Part shown: positions 44,605-56,808 of the stretch, piece by piece | Layout: the number at the start of each line of letters is the position of its first letter | How positions within the stretch are numbered: position 1 is the first letter of the stretch | NCBI GenBank assembly: GCA_025617745.1 | Contig: CM046859.1 | Span: 682,001 to 746,000, forward strand | Direction of reading: 5' to 3' | DNA: 64,000 nucleotides | Origin: Heliocidaris erythrogramma | Taxonomy: Eukaryota; Echinodermata; Echinoidea; Camarodonta; Echinometridae | The notes under the pieces: model-generated | What the model was told of the DNA's origin: nothing | What the model saw: the letters and a program-made list of their open reading frames with translations, nothing else | The model's database searches: none | Made by a program: the position numbers and the translations under genes

Positions 44605-46829
44605 TTCCCATGGAAAGTTATAATAAATGACCTTAAATTAAATTCCATGTATACAACTAAGGATTTATTTTTGTAATATATACGATCTTTTACAAGATAA
44701 AAATCATCTTTGTCTTTCATTATGAAAATATAAAATCATATCCCAACAAAGATTAAATGTGCTGACTGTGTGGTAATTCTTTTTGCACAGATTTGCACAT
44801 TCATTGACTTGCATATTAGGATAAATGTACATTACTCCACTAGAGTCCTGGTTGTGTTACTGTGTTTACATAATACAATACACAATATCATACAGAGTAG
44901 TGTCTTCACATAGCCCTCTTAATCCTTAAAGCAGATAACCGGAGAAATGTCCCATAAAATAAGAAATAGGACAAATTATACATTTTTGGAAAGCTAATCC
45001 CCAAAAGAATAGGATGAAATTTTAGAGATGTAAGCTTGTTCAAAAAGATTATCAGGATTTTTTTTCATGACCCCTGACAGGGTCTCAGATGAGCCACGAA
45101 AGCGAGAATCCTTGCACTAGAAAAATGACGTCATTCTCGAGACAGCTATCTTACGGTATACGACTTGACTGTACTGTAGCTTTATGAATCGTATATGTGC
45201 GTGTGGCTGCTGCAGTGATTCACCCAGTGATTGATGGAATGTGATTCCAGGTTCTAACATCTGAATCAGGGCCAAAATCAGACATTTTGTCGACAAGATT
45301 TTCAAAGATTGGAAGAAATCAGTAGCTTACCTCAAACCGTGAACGTGATGTGCGCGCGCTTTATTGACGTGATCGTGAGCTAGCTAGAAGCAAGCAAGTG
45401 TGCCTCGAGTATTACGTCACATTTCCAAGGTTGCAAAAGAAACTGCTCGCGGGGCGATAATATGCAAATATTTTGGCACACATTTGAAACAGAATAATAT
45501 TAATTTATGAAAACCTATGGATTTCGAATGTTGATGGAATGTTTTAGGGCATCCTCCCCTTTTCGTTGATACCAAATTTATTGCATTTTGATTTGTTTGT
45601 ACATCTCCGAGTAACACCTTTAAGTCTGCTCTTCCCAAGAGTATAATTCCATTATCTCTATATGGATACATGACACATCATCACTGAATATTGTTGTTTA
45701 TTTCTCTCACTTTATGATATGATGTTCCACCTCCTTGGAGATTGACCCATTGCATTCAATTGACTTTATAACTTTTTTAAAGGAAAAACCTATGTGGACC
45801 GCACAGTGAATTTATAATGAAACATAATTATATGTATTAATGTTATAATGTTCATATAACATATATAATTTTTCCAGTTATAATTAACGAAAATTTATAT
45901 TATAAAAATGAAATAAAGTTTGGCTTTTGCACGACAAATTAAAAGAAAAACCGTGATATCAAAGAATTTTTTTAACCATTGATTTAGTATGCAATATCGC
46001 AAATTGTAACTTACAATTTTGGGGTAAATATGATTCAGTATTATTTAAATAATTACAAGTATAATGTTAAAAACTGATGATTAATCCTTGAATAATTTTG
46101 CATAATTAGTATAATCATATCATTTGTAGACTTTAATTTATTATTTATTCATTTACTTGATGTATTAGTGTAGTTTGATAGTATTTTGTTGCTCTAATAA
46201 TAAGCTTCACATTAGCTTCACCTTAGCATCATTCACATTAGCATCATTAAAAGAGAGGGGGTTTTAATCATTCATAAGTTCTGTGTCTCTGACAGTAAAG
46301 GCCCGATCAGACTTCACCGATTTTCACTATAATAAAAAGTTGGACACTGCCAGGGGCAGATTTGGGACTGCAATTCGGTAATAGGGAACTGCTATGTGAC
46401 CGGCCCATCCATCCTACAACGTATATGTAGGCAAGTTTTCTTATATATTCAATATGATTTTTATACATTATCAATATACCTTGGCGAGACCGACTTCCGA
46501 GTGGTCGACCAAATGATGAAAGCCATGCAGACGTAATTTTGATGGGGTGGGTGCTAATATTCTAATAGCTCAAAATCAGCTTTACAGCTTTTAAAGTTTG
46601 TGAGCGAGCAACAATTTTTGACACTGTTTAGTCAAAACACTTCTTTCTAATATCTAGAAAGATTTGAATTGAAAGTTCAGAATATATATATTAAGAATGG
46701 ACATTTGCTTGCATGTTGTTCAATTAGGAATGCGAGGGAATTTTCAAATTCCAATAGTTTCGTGATGTGCAACTCATTATTAACCATGACAACGTCCATG
46801 AGGAACACATCCATAACCAACTTTAAAGG
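44605..46829. other. No supported gene
   Basis: AT-rich intergenic sequence; minus ORFs at 45117-45305 and 45417-45671 are unremarkable. AAAGGCCCGATCAGACTTCA near 46298 resembles a DNA-transposon end, but no partner was identified. Confidence 0.4.
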
Positions 46830-46875
46830 CCAAGTTCCCCCCCCCCCCCCAAAAAAAAAAAAAAAAAAAAAAAAA
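46830..46875. repeat. AAAGGCCAAG end fragment and C-run to A-run tract
   Basis: TTTAAAGGCCAAGTTCC matches the end of the palindromic element at 53588-54175, then passes directly into a long C-run and A-run. It looks like a truncated end of that family. Confidence 0.55.
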
Positions 46876-46884
46876 TTGAGTTAA

Positions 46885-47790
46885 ATCAATAAAATTAAAT
46901 TAAACAAAAAAAGGAACAAGGCCGCCGAGAAGCGCACGACCAGACCAGCGATTCGGCTTCGACGCTCGACCTAAGGACGCCAGCGAGACCCCGTTGTCAG
47001 CTGACGCGGGTTCGGAGCGGGTACTGAGTTGCATGACTGACATGAGGAACATGCTCTCCGGCAAACTCGACAATGTTCTCGGTGAACTGACTGCGATTAA
47101 GGTCGACCTTGCACAGACGAAGAAATCTGTGTCTGAGCAGGAAACAAACGTCAACTTTGCATTGACAGAGTAACCGCTTTAGAGAAAAATGAAATTCCAG
47201 TTTTAAAAGAGAAAATAAAGCGTCAGGAAGAGGAGATAGAGGGAAGGCTGACACTTATTGAGATACATCATCGTAAACAAAATTTGCTTGTCTATAGGAT
47301 ACCGGACCAGCAGAATGAGGATATCACCGCTACCGTACGGGATATACGATGCTACTTCCTACGAATCGCCCCAGTAAAGGCCTGGCCGCAGATTCCGCTG
47401 GTAAACGCCCATCGTTTGCCAACACGTACACCTCAACACGTCAAGCAGCTTGTCGGCCAAACGGAGCCCGGACCCAGCCCCATCATTATTCGCTTCTCGT
47501 CAATGTTTGATCGCCTACCTCAAGCCTTCGAATCCCAACCGCGCCAGAAGGGAGCAGCCACCGCCTCGTCGGGCCCGGTACAACAACTCTCGTGTCACCA
47601 TCCGTACTGACCTACCCCCGAAGCTGAAAAGGGAACGAAGGACGTCTTGCCGGGGAAGCGTATCGGCTCCGGCGTGAGGAGAAGGTCTCTACGAGGATCA
47701 GGCTTGTTGGATCGAAGATCGTTCTTCAAACGCGTACATACTCCCCCGGTGGATCGCAAAACTCCGCTTGGGCTACTAGGTCAGAATAAC
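46885..47790 (+). pseudogene. L1-type ORF1 protein remnant
   Basis: Successive frames give a coiled-coil-like part (MRNMLSGKLDNVLGELTAI, VDLAQTKKSVSEQETNV, KEKIKRQEEEIEGRLTLIE), the RRM-like core (HHRKQNLLVYRIPD, PLVNAHRLPTRTP, PSPIIIRFSSMFDR) and a C-terminal piece (SRVTIRTDLPPKLK, TRIRLVGSKIVLQT). This is the Transposase_22 / L1 ORF1p order. Stops and frame changes near 47171 and 47550 break it. It is GC-rich compared with its flanks. No ORF2 follows. Confidence 0.78.
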
Positions 47791-47908
47791 AGTTCAAGAG
47801 GCAAGTTTACATTATTCACAATTTTATTGTCTAAAGTTACTATTCTATGCGAACGCAACCTGTAAAAATGTTCAGCATTGAACATACATTTTTTTTTGGT
47901 AATATATG

Positions 47909-48176
47909 AACATTGCAAAAATGAATGCGGAAATTTTATACTATGCTGAAAGCAACTTGTAAAAAATAAGTAAACTTTTCGATGTCTAAATGTTGCAAAA
48001 ATGTTTGAGGAAAATTAATTTTGTTTTGTCATATGAATTTGATCTCACTTTCATTGTCTAAATTGACTATTCTATGCGCAACATACAACTTTTCTTAATT
48101 TGAACATTGCAAAAATGAACGCAGAAATTTTGTACTATGCTGAAAGCAACTTGTAAAACCAAGTAAACTTTTTGAT
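47909..48176. repeat. Direct repeat with period of about 195 bp
   Basis: AACATTGCAAAAATGAAYGC starts near 47907 and again near 48103; about 75 bp are nearly identical (including TACTATGCTGAAAGCAACTT). A decayed third unit lies near 47985. No coding sequence. Confidence 0.7.
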
Positions 48177-49041
48177 CTCGCTTTATCAATAGTATACACT
48201 ATCATAATTATTTTTTTTTTTTTTTTTTTTGGGGGGGGGGGGGGGGGTTGGTTGAGGTATGGACCTGCCAATATGTATTTTTTTAAACAAAAATCCCCAT
48301 ATGATTTACATACAATTTTATTTTGGCCAACGGTTGATGGGTTCATGTTTTGACCAACCCAATGATTTGTAACCAACAATTCTGACAGTGTCATGAACAC
48401 AAATTATTCCAAGTCTCCCTTGTTGGCTTAGATTTTAGGATGTTCAAGTGGAAGTGTGTGCCGATAATTTAGGTGGTTTTTTCACTAGTAACATTCGTAC
48501 GAATATACTACGTAGTAAATATCCCATTCTTATATGTATACTTTGTAGAATGTGCATTTAAAGTGGTATATGCATATATTGGAGAAGTCTCTCAAATTGA
48601 ACTCCCCAGTGTAATTTCACCTTCTTCTTTTTTCATGCCATGACTCACGAGATTAGGTTGCTCAAGAACTATTGTCTTGTTCTGGTATTTAACAAATCAG
48701 ATATTGCACCTTTATATGTCTCATGCATTTAATATTTATTGCAACCATGGTGCAAAAAACAAAAACAGGCTTCACTCCTGATTCGGTTTAGATACGTGCA
48801 CTGAAGAACAATGCATTCCTTATTCTTGGAATTCTTCAGTCGGTTTCTTCTTTATTATATTAAAATTTGCTTAAGTTTAGCAAATTTAAGGTAGTTCATT
48901 CCCAACTAGGGTCCATTTTCCATATTACGTCTATGTTTGTACATGTATATTATTTTCTCTTTTGCAAATTCATATTATTCAAATATTCACAATGTCGAAT
49001 CCATCGACTTTCGTTAAACTCATTCAGGGATGTACTTACTT
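48177..49041. other. No gene; T-run to G-run tract at its left end
   Basis: About 48209-48247 is a T-run passing into a G-run, the reverse counterpart of the C-run/A-run tract at 46838. The rest shows no supported feature. Confidence 0.5.
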
Positions 49042-49490
49042 AAAGACCTCAGCCTGACCCAAAACAACCATATATTGACGTAAAGCTTAGTAAACAAAGA
49101 ATATAATTACCCTGGTTATTCATAAATTTTCGTCTCCGTTTATCCATAAAAAATTAAAAAGATAATTTTTTTGGTCCGCCCCCTCCCTATGACGTAACAC
49201 TGCAGGGGGTCGCTAGACGTGTGACGACATGTCATGTATACAGCTCCGAATGCGTCTACACGATATGTCGTCATCAAATTTTCACCCCCCCCCCCCCCCC
49301 CCCCCCCCCCGCAAAGTAGCGTTCCTCAGAGACGGGGTCCAAACCACCGGGGCTCAACATTCGGGACGCTGTTACTCATTCCACAGGAAACGGAATCTCA
49401 TGAAGTTGGTTTCAATTTGTTCAGAAAATATATAGCTCCCCGTGGATGAATAAAGGGTATATTTCAAAATTCGGTCAGGCTGAGGTCTTT
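49042..49490. mobile_element. Element with CAGCCTGACC ends, copy 2
   Basis: AAAGACCTCAGCCTGACC at 49042 and its exact reverse complement ending at 49490 give an 18-bp TIR, just inside TTAA at 49040 and 49489. The body matches 16271-16714. Only the inner 10 bp of the ends are shared by both copies, so the true terminus may be CAGCCTGACC. Confidence 0.8.
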
Positions 49491-49608
49491 AAAACAGTAC
49501 AAAGCTTTAATCTAAATTCCTTATCTAATTGTTTACATTTTTAGCAGTTGCAATGCACCTGAAACACCTGTCAATCACGATTTATAATACTTTAGGTCTT
49601 GTCTTGTT

Positions 49609-50547
49609 TTAAAGTAGAACGTTAATGATTTTAAATATTGGCTTAATACTTATTATTGCATAGATGGCATAAATTAAACAAGGTTATCCAAATTCAACGC
49701 TTGGAAACATTTGAAGTAATGATTATTATCAATTATAAAACGGTAAAATACAGCCCCCGATATAGCAGCTGAAGAGCTCCTCGAACGCTGCTGAGATATG
49801 TGACGACACACCCTGGACCAGTCCTGTCTAAGCAGACGATGTCCCATAACATCTTACACATTTTTCAGAGCCTATTTTGTCATCTCCTCTTCACTTATTT
49901 CTCTTCCTTCACTAGCGTCAGTCTTAATGTTAGTCTGTTGCCTCACTCTTAACTTCGTGTATGGTATTATTTTGATAAAAATGCAGCGTTAAAAAAATAA
50001 AGGAATCAGTCACTTGTAAACAAAATAAGACGCCATTGTATTTTCAGCTGCTTGCACCGGGGCATGTTCGGCGTTTCAAGAGGGAACGAATACCATCCTG
50101 CTATTATTCGGAGGGCTTTTCAATTTGAAAGTGGGGTTTATTTCATTGATCATTGACCCTTCTCCTATGTATTTACAATCAAACGGTTTTAGCTATCAGA
50201 ATCAGTTTCACTTTCCCTTTATAATGGTGTGAAATAAGGTCATGTTTAAATACACCAAACTCTTTATAATTTGATAAATAATTGCATTGCAATTACGTTC
50301 ATTCATTATAGGACGTTGTCTGCTTAAGCAGGATCGATCCCGAGTGTGACGACATCAAAACATCGCTATATTTATGGCGAATCCTCGGATATTCCAGATG
50401 CTGAGAAGAGCTTTTATTTGTGTTGTTTTAATCATCACCAGATACACAGTTGACATAAAACTTATAAGATTGCCATCTGTAAGCTTCCCAGTTTCTAGTG
50501 ATACATTAATTGCCATATTTGTGATTTTCTTTGAATATCTACTTTAA
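49609..50547. mobile_element. TTAA-flanked element D, copy 2 (939 bp)
   Basis: Same boundaries (TTAAAGTAG...CTACTTTAA) and about 95% or better similarity by eye to 31487-32428, in the same orientation. It sits in unrelated flanks, which confirms the element ends. Confidence 0.85.
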
Positions 50548-50779
50548 ATAGTTGTTTCTCACTCTGAAACTTATCTTTTGTAATCAAGTAATTGACAGGT
50601 TATTGTACAGCAAGCGATGATCTGTTTTAATTTCGGGGCTTTCTTGGGTTATACATTCTTCAATGTCCTTTTTATTAATGATAATCTTCAGCAATTCTCC
50701 AACAAGGGGTACCCACTCCAGAAGAAATCTGGCACAAAAGAGAAATACATGTAAGTCAATAGATTTGAGGTAAAACGTA

Positions 50780-51750
50780 GACAATGTGAAATATGTTGCA
50801 TTTCATATGTAAATTCTCAACTGAGACTATACTCACTGTTAAATTTCCTTGCATGCCTTCACCTTTTCATTTGTAAATTCTCAAGTTAGACTATTCAATG
50901 TTAAAATTGTGACCCGCCGCCTCAAAACCTACAATAAGTCGCACGGACCACAACGTAGCAAACAGCCCAAAATAGTAAATTTGCTTGGATCAGTCGATTT
51001 TCTATTTTTGTTAGAAATGGGTAGTTTCATTATCATTCTATCATGTCTCAAGTTTGTGAGTCGTAATTCGACTTAGAAATATGCTTTGGGGGCATTTTAA
51101 AATGACTCCTTTTTTCACCTGTCCAGCTAATGAATGTTTGGAGAGCTTTTGTAATACTTTCATTCAATGCCAAATTACTACTTTACCTCTAAAGTTATTA
51201 AATTGATTTTTGGAGTGAGTAATGAATAGGTCCTCCTTGAGCAGCGTGCCAAAATTCAGCCTAATCTAATAATCCCTTCATACCGGTTGCTATGGCCATT
51301 TTAATACCCAGTTTTACTTGGGCGCACACAGAGAGCGAAGGTTTAGCACTCTTTTGTTCCGAACTGAAATGGCCATTTTCTCTGAATAGGAGTTATTGAT
51401 TGCTGGTTACATACTGATTCTAAATGTGATATTTAAAGGTGTTATCATTGAGTAAACTAGGCAAGTGATATACCATTGGAAAGCTGAGAATCTCTACTTT
51501 CAGAAAATGTATAAAATAAAAATAATACTTTTGGCGACTTATTGTAGGTTTTAAGGCGTCGGGTCACAAATTGTCTTGCATGCTTTCACCCTTTCACTTT
51601 TGATTCTCAATTAAGCTGAACATACTTAATGTTAAATTGTCTTGCATGCATTCACCCTTTCATTTTGAATCCCCAAGAGGTTCTCAATGTGTAATTGTCT
51701 TGGTTGCATGCTTTCACCTTTTTATATTTGAATTCTCAATTAGTTAAACT
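50780..51750. repeat. Tandem repeats of ~72 bp (CTTGCATGCTTTCACC)
   Basis: CTTGCATGCCTTCACC (50852), CTTGCATGCTTTCACC (51576), CTTGCATGCATTCACC (51644) and TTGCATGCTTTCACC (51704) head units with TAAATTCTCAA and AATGTTAAATTG. One unit is split by the 50909-51567 element. Confidence 0.7.
50909..51567. mobile_element. Non-autonomous DNA element, GTGACCC family, copy 2
   Basis: GTGACCCGCCGCCTCAAAAC at 50909 and the reversed right end GTGACCCGACGCCTTAAAAC (51567) match over more than 30 bp with two differences. AAATT at 50904-50908 and 51568-51572 is a 5-bp target duplication. It interrupts one unit of the 72-bp tandem array. Confidence 0.85.
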
Positions 51751-52823
51751 TATTATTATCGTATGTACAGTAAATGAGTCAGGGGCGGCGGAGCGGCGGG
51801 CTTGGGCGGTGGAGGTGGGGATGCACCTTTTGTTTGGCTAACGAAAGGTGCCCCTCCGCTTCCACTGTCCTGACCCGGTGTTCCTCCTTCTTCTTCTTCT
51901 TCCCCTCCTCTTTCGTCCTTTACTGGCTAAACTGCATTCTCGGTTCTTTGTTGCTTCTCAATTGCGCAGCGCCATGATCGCTGCCCGGAGGGGCTGATTC
52001 TGCGGGGCTCTGCGTTCTTGCGTTTTTATTGTTTTTATATTCTGATATCATTGTGTATCAGTCCTTGGATGTACCTTTGCTGAGCTTCAATGTAACATTT
52101 GCATGACTTTCTTATTTATCCGTTCCATTCTTTCCCATTCGCCTTTGTATATATATGCTCTACCTTTATTTCAATTCTTAGGTGCATATTCTATTTCACA
52201 TTCAAACTTTACGTGCACCGTTGACTTTTGTTTGTTTGTTTTGTTTTTGTTTTTCTCTCTCTCTAAATTCTCTTTTTTTCTTTTCCCACATTGTTCTGAT
52301 TCATTGCATGCTTTAAAGAAAAATATGACACTAGTTTTATCCACCTGTATTTAATTTTCCCAAGTGTTTTGAATCAAAGTTTCAAAGTACAAGTAATATC
52401 AAGCTTTCCATTAGCCTGTTTACATTCACATATACTTTTTTTTTACAATGAGTGTATCTTGAGTGTATTCCTATAATATTATGCGCTACTTTATTTATTT
52501 GGCGTCTCGCCAGGAACATGCTGAGATGTTTCACTATTGTTCATTTGCTCGTTCGATCGCTCTGCCTACGAAGACGTATGTGTTATGCTGTCTCTATTTG
52601 TACCTGACATGTACTTTTTCTTTCTTTGTGTCAAGTCCTTCTTGCAATCCCTTCTCTGTTGTATGGTGTCAGTGTTCAGTTCTCTGTATCCGCACTTGTT
52701 CACATATAAAACTGTCGTATGTGTCTTTTCTTGCAGGACTGTACTATCGCCCAATTCGTTGCTTACTGCTATAAATCCAAAGCCGAAAATGCAATATAAT
52801 TTTGAGATTTTGACTATACTTCT
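51751..52823 (+). other. Probable leader of LINE A
   Basis: GC-rich start (51774-52000) with a CTTCTTCTTC run, then T-rich sequence up to the ATG at 52824. No ORF1 could be recognised. Assignment to LINE A is by position only. Confidence 0.35.
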
Positions 52824-53151
52824 ATGGCCAACTTAGCAGATGCGCCATTCCATTCTTTACATGATGATGACCTTTTTGATTTATTAAACACTTCATCAAC
52901 AAATCACACGAATGATAATTCTTCAACTGATTTAGCGTATAACCATTTTTGTAGTAAACAAGGTGTTGCATTTTTCGTGTCACAAAAGTACGACTACACA
53001 ATTATTAATGAAATTAATACAATGAACGAAATAGTAGGGGTCTCTTTTTATCGAAATTAATGTTCCGGATACTAAAAATATAATTATAGGCATTATGTAT
53101 AGACCTCCAAGTTTCAACTCAAAAGATTTGCTAGTGAACCTTACAGATTTA

Positions 53152-53313
53152 TTGCTGTGGGTCAGGCTCGACTAGCACATGTGCTATTATCTGGCCCCTT
53201 TTACCAACCAATGCTTTTCTTCATTTATATGTAAATATCATTGTATTGTATTAAAAAAATGTATTGTAATTAAATGTTGTTGGTGGTAATAAATCAATCA
53301 ATCAATCAATTTA
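53152..53313 (+). mobile_element. LINE 3'-end insertion with (AATC)n tail
   Basis: About 160 bp starting TTGCTGTGGGTCAGGCTCGA and ending AATAAATCAATCAATCAATC interrupt LINE A between the codons of TDL and LKNPHF. ATTTA flanks both sides (53147-53151, 53309-53313). It is a 5'-truncated LINE copy made only of 3' UTR. Confidence 0.75.
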
Positions 53314-53587
53314 CTCAAAAATCCACATTTCGTAAACAAAGACGTTTTCATAATGGGCGATTTCAATATTGATATATTGAAACATCATTATAACAATCCC
53401 ATGAATTTCTTGAAATACTTTTGACTGCCTCATTCTTGCCTCTGATATCGAAACCTACTTGCATGGCAAATCATTCTGCCACCTTTATTGATAACATTTG
53501 TTGCAATACTCTTCCTACACTGGACTCTTCTGTAATTCTATCCGATATAACGGAGCATTATCCAATTATGTCACATTTTACCCTTAA

Positions 53588-54175
53588 AGGCCAAGTCCAC
53601 CCTAATATCAAGCTCATTTGAATAAATAGAGTAAAATTAAACAAGCGTAATAGTGAAAATTTCACTGAAATCGGATGTAAAATAAGAAAGTTACGGCATT
53701 TTGAAGTTTTGCATTATTTCATGAAACAGTGATATGCATAGCATGAGTGAACCGATGATGTCACACACTCACTTTTCCTTATGTATTTTATTATATGAAA
53801 TTTCAAATATTTCAATATTTATAGATGTGATAATAAAGAATCCCTTCCTTGTATGAAAATAAGTTACAATAAAGATGATTTTACATGTTCCATATGGAGT
53901 CAAACCATGTTTTACATTATTGAAGCAAAAAAAAATAAATATATGATATTTCATATAATAAAATACATAAGGAAAAGTGAATGTGTGACATCATCGGTTC
54001 ACTCATTTGCATACCGCAGTGCTATGCATATCACTGTTTCATGAAATAATGAAAAACTTTAAAATGCCGTAACTTTCTTATTTTACATCCGATTTCAGTG
54101 AAATTGTCACTGTTACGCTTGTTTAATTTTACTCTATTTATTCAAATCAACTTGATATTAGGGTGGACTTGGCCT
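53588..54175. mobile_element. 588-bp palindromic element with TTAA target duplication
   Basis: AGGCCAAGTCCACCCTAATA at 53588 is mirrored by the end at 54175, and the two halves pair for about 250 bp each (for example TGAAATCGGATGTAAAATAA on the left and its reverse near 54080-54100). TTAA at 53584-53587 and 54176-54179 is the target duplication. Removing the element with one TTAA restores the LINE A frame (HF-TLK-HSLNN). A truncated end of the same family is at 46830. No coding sequence. Confidence 0.9.
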
Positions 54176-54526
54176 TTAAGCACTCATTAAACAACCCTCA
54201 CAGACCATCAAGACGGAGACCTACCAATGAAAACATTACCAGTCTTACAGCTTCTTTAGACCCTTCTGACTGGTCGTGTGTTTATAATACTAATGATGTA
54301 AATTTGTCTTTTAATAATTTCCTTAACATATTTCATAATCAACTAGATATTCACATTCCTAAAGTTAAAGACAAACAACTACCTACAAAAAATAACCGAG
54401 ACTTCCATGGATTTCTAAATCACTTTTACGTTCTATTAACAGAAAAAACAACTTAACGGGCGACATGCTTTCAAACTAGAAGGACGCACCAGAGCAGAAC
54501 TCCGGCCACCCCATTGATTTTACACA

Positions 54527-55415
54527 GTGAATACGCTTGACCACAGACAATGCTTTCCCAACGGCCAAACACCCGACAAGCTTCTGCTAAGCAGCCGGGT
54601 AGTGCCCCTAAGCACTACCGACAAACTTCCCTCCCCTAAAGCAGCTACCCCTTCGAACGCTGATTTGCAACGGGATATTGCAGACTTTTCCAACAAAGTC
54701 TTAACCAAATTAGAGACTATAAATATAGAAATTCAATCTATTAATCGTCGTCTGACTCAGCCCTGGTCTGACTGACATTGAGACCACCTTGGAACACAAT
54801 TCCGCTAAGATAATTGAAGTCGAGAAAGAAATCCCGAAAGTTCGTGCCTCTCTTCAGGACGAAATTACTAATTTGAAGGAGAATCTGCTGCTAATGGAAA
54901 TATACAATAGGAAGCAAAACCTGTTATTCTACGGCGTTGAGGAACATCGAGAGGAAAACATCAACAAAACACTACAAGAGGTTTTTATTCTCCTCGGCGT
55001 GGATGAGGAGAAATCCAAGGGCATACAGCTCGTTAACGCCCACAGGCTCCCTCGCCGCTACCCGCCCACTGATGCCCCAGCCTCAGGCCGCCCAAACCCT
55101 GCTCAGATCATCGCAAAGTTCGTCCGGATGGCAGACCGGGATCTCATCCTATCCACTTTTGAGAACCTGAAGAGACCAAGGGAAGCGCCGCAGCTGCCAG
55201 AAGCAGCCGCAGCACAGCCGCCGCCCCCTGCCAGGATAACTGTGAGAACCGACGGACCTCCCTCCCTGAAAGCACGGCTTGGCCACCTTGCCGAGGTGGC
55301 TTATAAGCTACGAAAGGAAAAAAACTTATCAACCAGAATCAAACTGCAAGGAGTCAAAATCGTCTTCCAGTGGAAGGAGAAAGGGACAACAACATGGAAA
55401 CCTTACCAAGAATGA
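54527..55415 (+). pseudogene. L1-type ORF1 protein of LINE B (or nested), one frameshift
   Basis: Frame 1 (54527-54775) has DLQRDIADFSNKVLTKLETI and EIQSINRRL, coiled-coil-like. After a frame change near 54765 the reading runs to TGA at 55413-55415: VEKEIPKVRASLQDEITNL (coiled coil), IYNRKQNLLFYGVEEHREEN and GIQLVNAHRLPRRYP (RRM core), QIIAKFVRMADRDLILSTFE, then the C-terminal domain RITVRTDGPPSLKARLG, YKLRKEKNLSTRIKLQGVK and ending TTWKPYQE. This matches L1/Tx1 ORF1p, an RNA-binding trimeric chaperone. It lies inside the LINE B target duplications, but a separately nested L1 fragment is possible. Confidence 0.8.
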
Positions 55416-56808
55416 ACAAATCCATCAATATTCCAGGTGCTATAGACAATTATTCTTATTAAGGTTCTAAAAAGTGAAGTGATATATAATAAATACAATG
55501 AACGAGGATTATGAAATCATACGTATATTCATCTCATTTTAATATCACTGTACTTTCTAAATACGTTGCTTGAATCGAGTTATTAAATGCTTCCCATGTT
55601 GATTCGAGATAACAGTAACATAAATAAAATAATATTTGCTTTGAACTTTGGAAGCCATTTGGTAATCAAGACTTTAATTATTGTTTATGCCAAGACCTTT
55701 TTTCCATAGGGCATAGACCACAATAGAGTATCCTCTTTTTAGTTACATTAACCATGAATATGGCTGACAAAGCTATAAATTGACCACTGGAAGCTTTTTT
55801 ATGTTGCGTGTGTAAAATATGTTGTTGACCCCCCCCCCCCCCCCCCCCCTTTGGTACTAGTATTTACTCGTATGCTGAAAGAGTTTTAAGTGACAATTTT
55901 CTTTATATTGTTGATCATACATGTTACTGATGAATAGCTGGCTGTTCACTGTGTAATGCAAAATCTATTTGTATGCTGACAGACAGTTTCAGTAACAATT
56001 CTTTGTTTTGCTTGTTACCTTTATCGTTCTGTGATGCAGTTCGATGTATGGCCAGTTGTTTTGGAGCTAGTCTACATGGATTTTTATTCCCATGCCACTT
56101 TCTTTCTTTTTATGTGTTAAAAGTCTACCCCCTACTGGATTTGGTAACATACCAGAATGTTTATTCCCCATCCATCGTTTTGTGTATCAAAAGTTTTCAC
56201 ATTTTCTTGTTTTGCTGTTCAATCAAAGAAATACGTCGAAACTGCTACATGTATTATAACCTACCAGGGATCCTACGGTTAAGTACACCGTCCATTGGGA
56301 TGGAGACAAGTAATTATCACCTTTTTGGTCTCAATGAGTGGGAATGTTAAGTTCAAGTTCCAACCTCTTTGTGAAATATTAAATGCTTAATAATGACATG
56401 CTATTATCTGTTCGAAATAAAAAAGGAGAAAGAGGGGAAGAAAAGAAAAGGGCAAAAATAGTGTTCAAATCTTTTGTAAGCAAATGCTCAATTAATCTTT
56501 CTTCCCCGCCCTTTATTTTGTATGTCAAAGATTACACCCTTGCTCGGGTGCTTTACTCGAGTGGTCGGGCTCTGCTCTGTTGGCCTAAACATTTATTGTA
56601 ACTGATGAAGATGGGTCATATTGTATTTTCATTTGTATTGTACATGTATATTGAAACTACCCACGCACTTGCACTCCGTATACACACAAACACACCAGCA
56701 TGCACTTGCAAACGCACCGACAAAATACCCGCACTTTACATTTTTGTATTAATAAATGGATTCACACGCTTAGGCTCCCGATATTCTTCTTGACGATATA
56801 CACGATAG
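55416..56808 (+). other. Interval between ORF1 and ORF2 of LINE B
   Basis: T-rich sequence with a C-run at about 55829-55850 and a 125-residue ORF (55973-56350) that shows no recognisable domain. In LINE C the same interval is only about 150-230 bp, so this stretch may contain an unrecognised insertion or a junction between two elements. Confidence 0.4.

Noticed and set aside
55973-56350. 125-residue Cys/Phe-rich ORF between ORF1 and ORF2 of LINE B
   Set aside because: No recognisable domain or start context; T-rich composition. Kept only as an unexplained interval.
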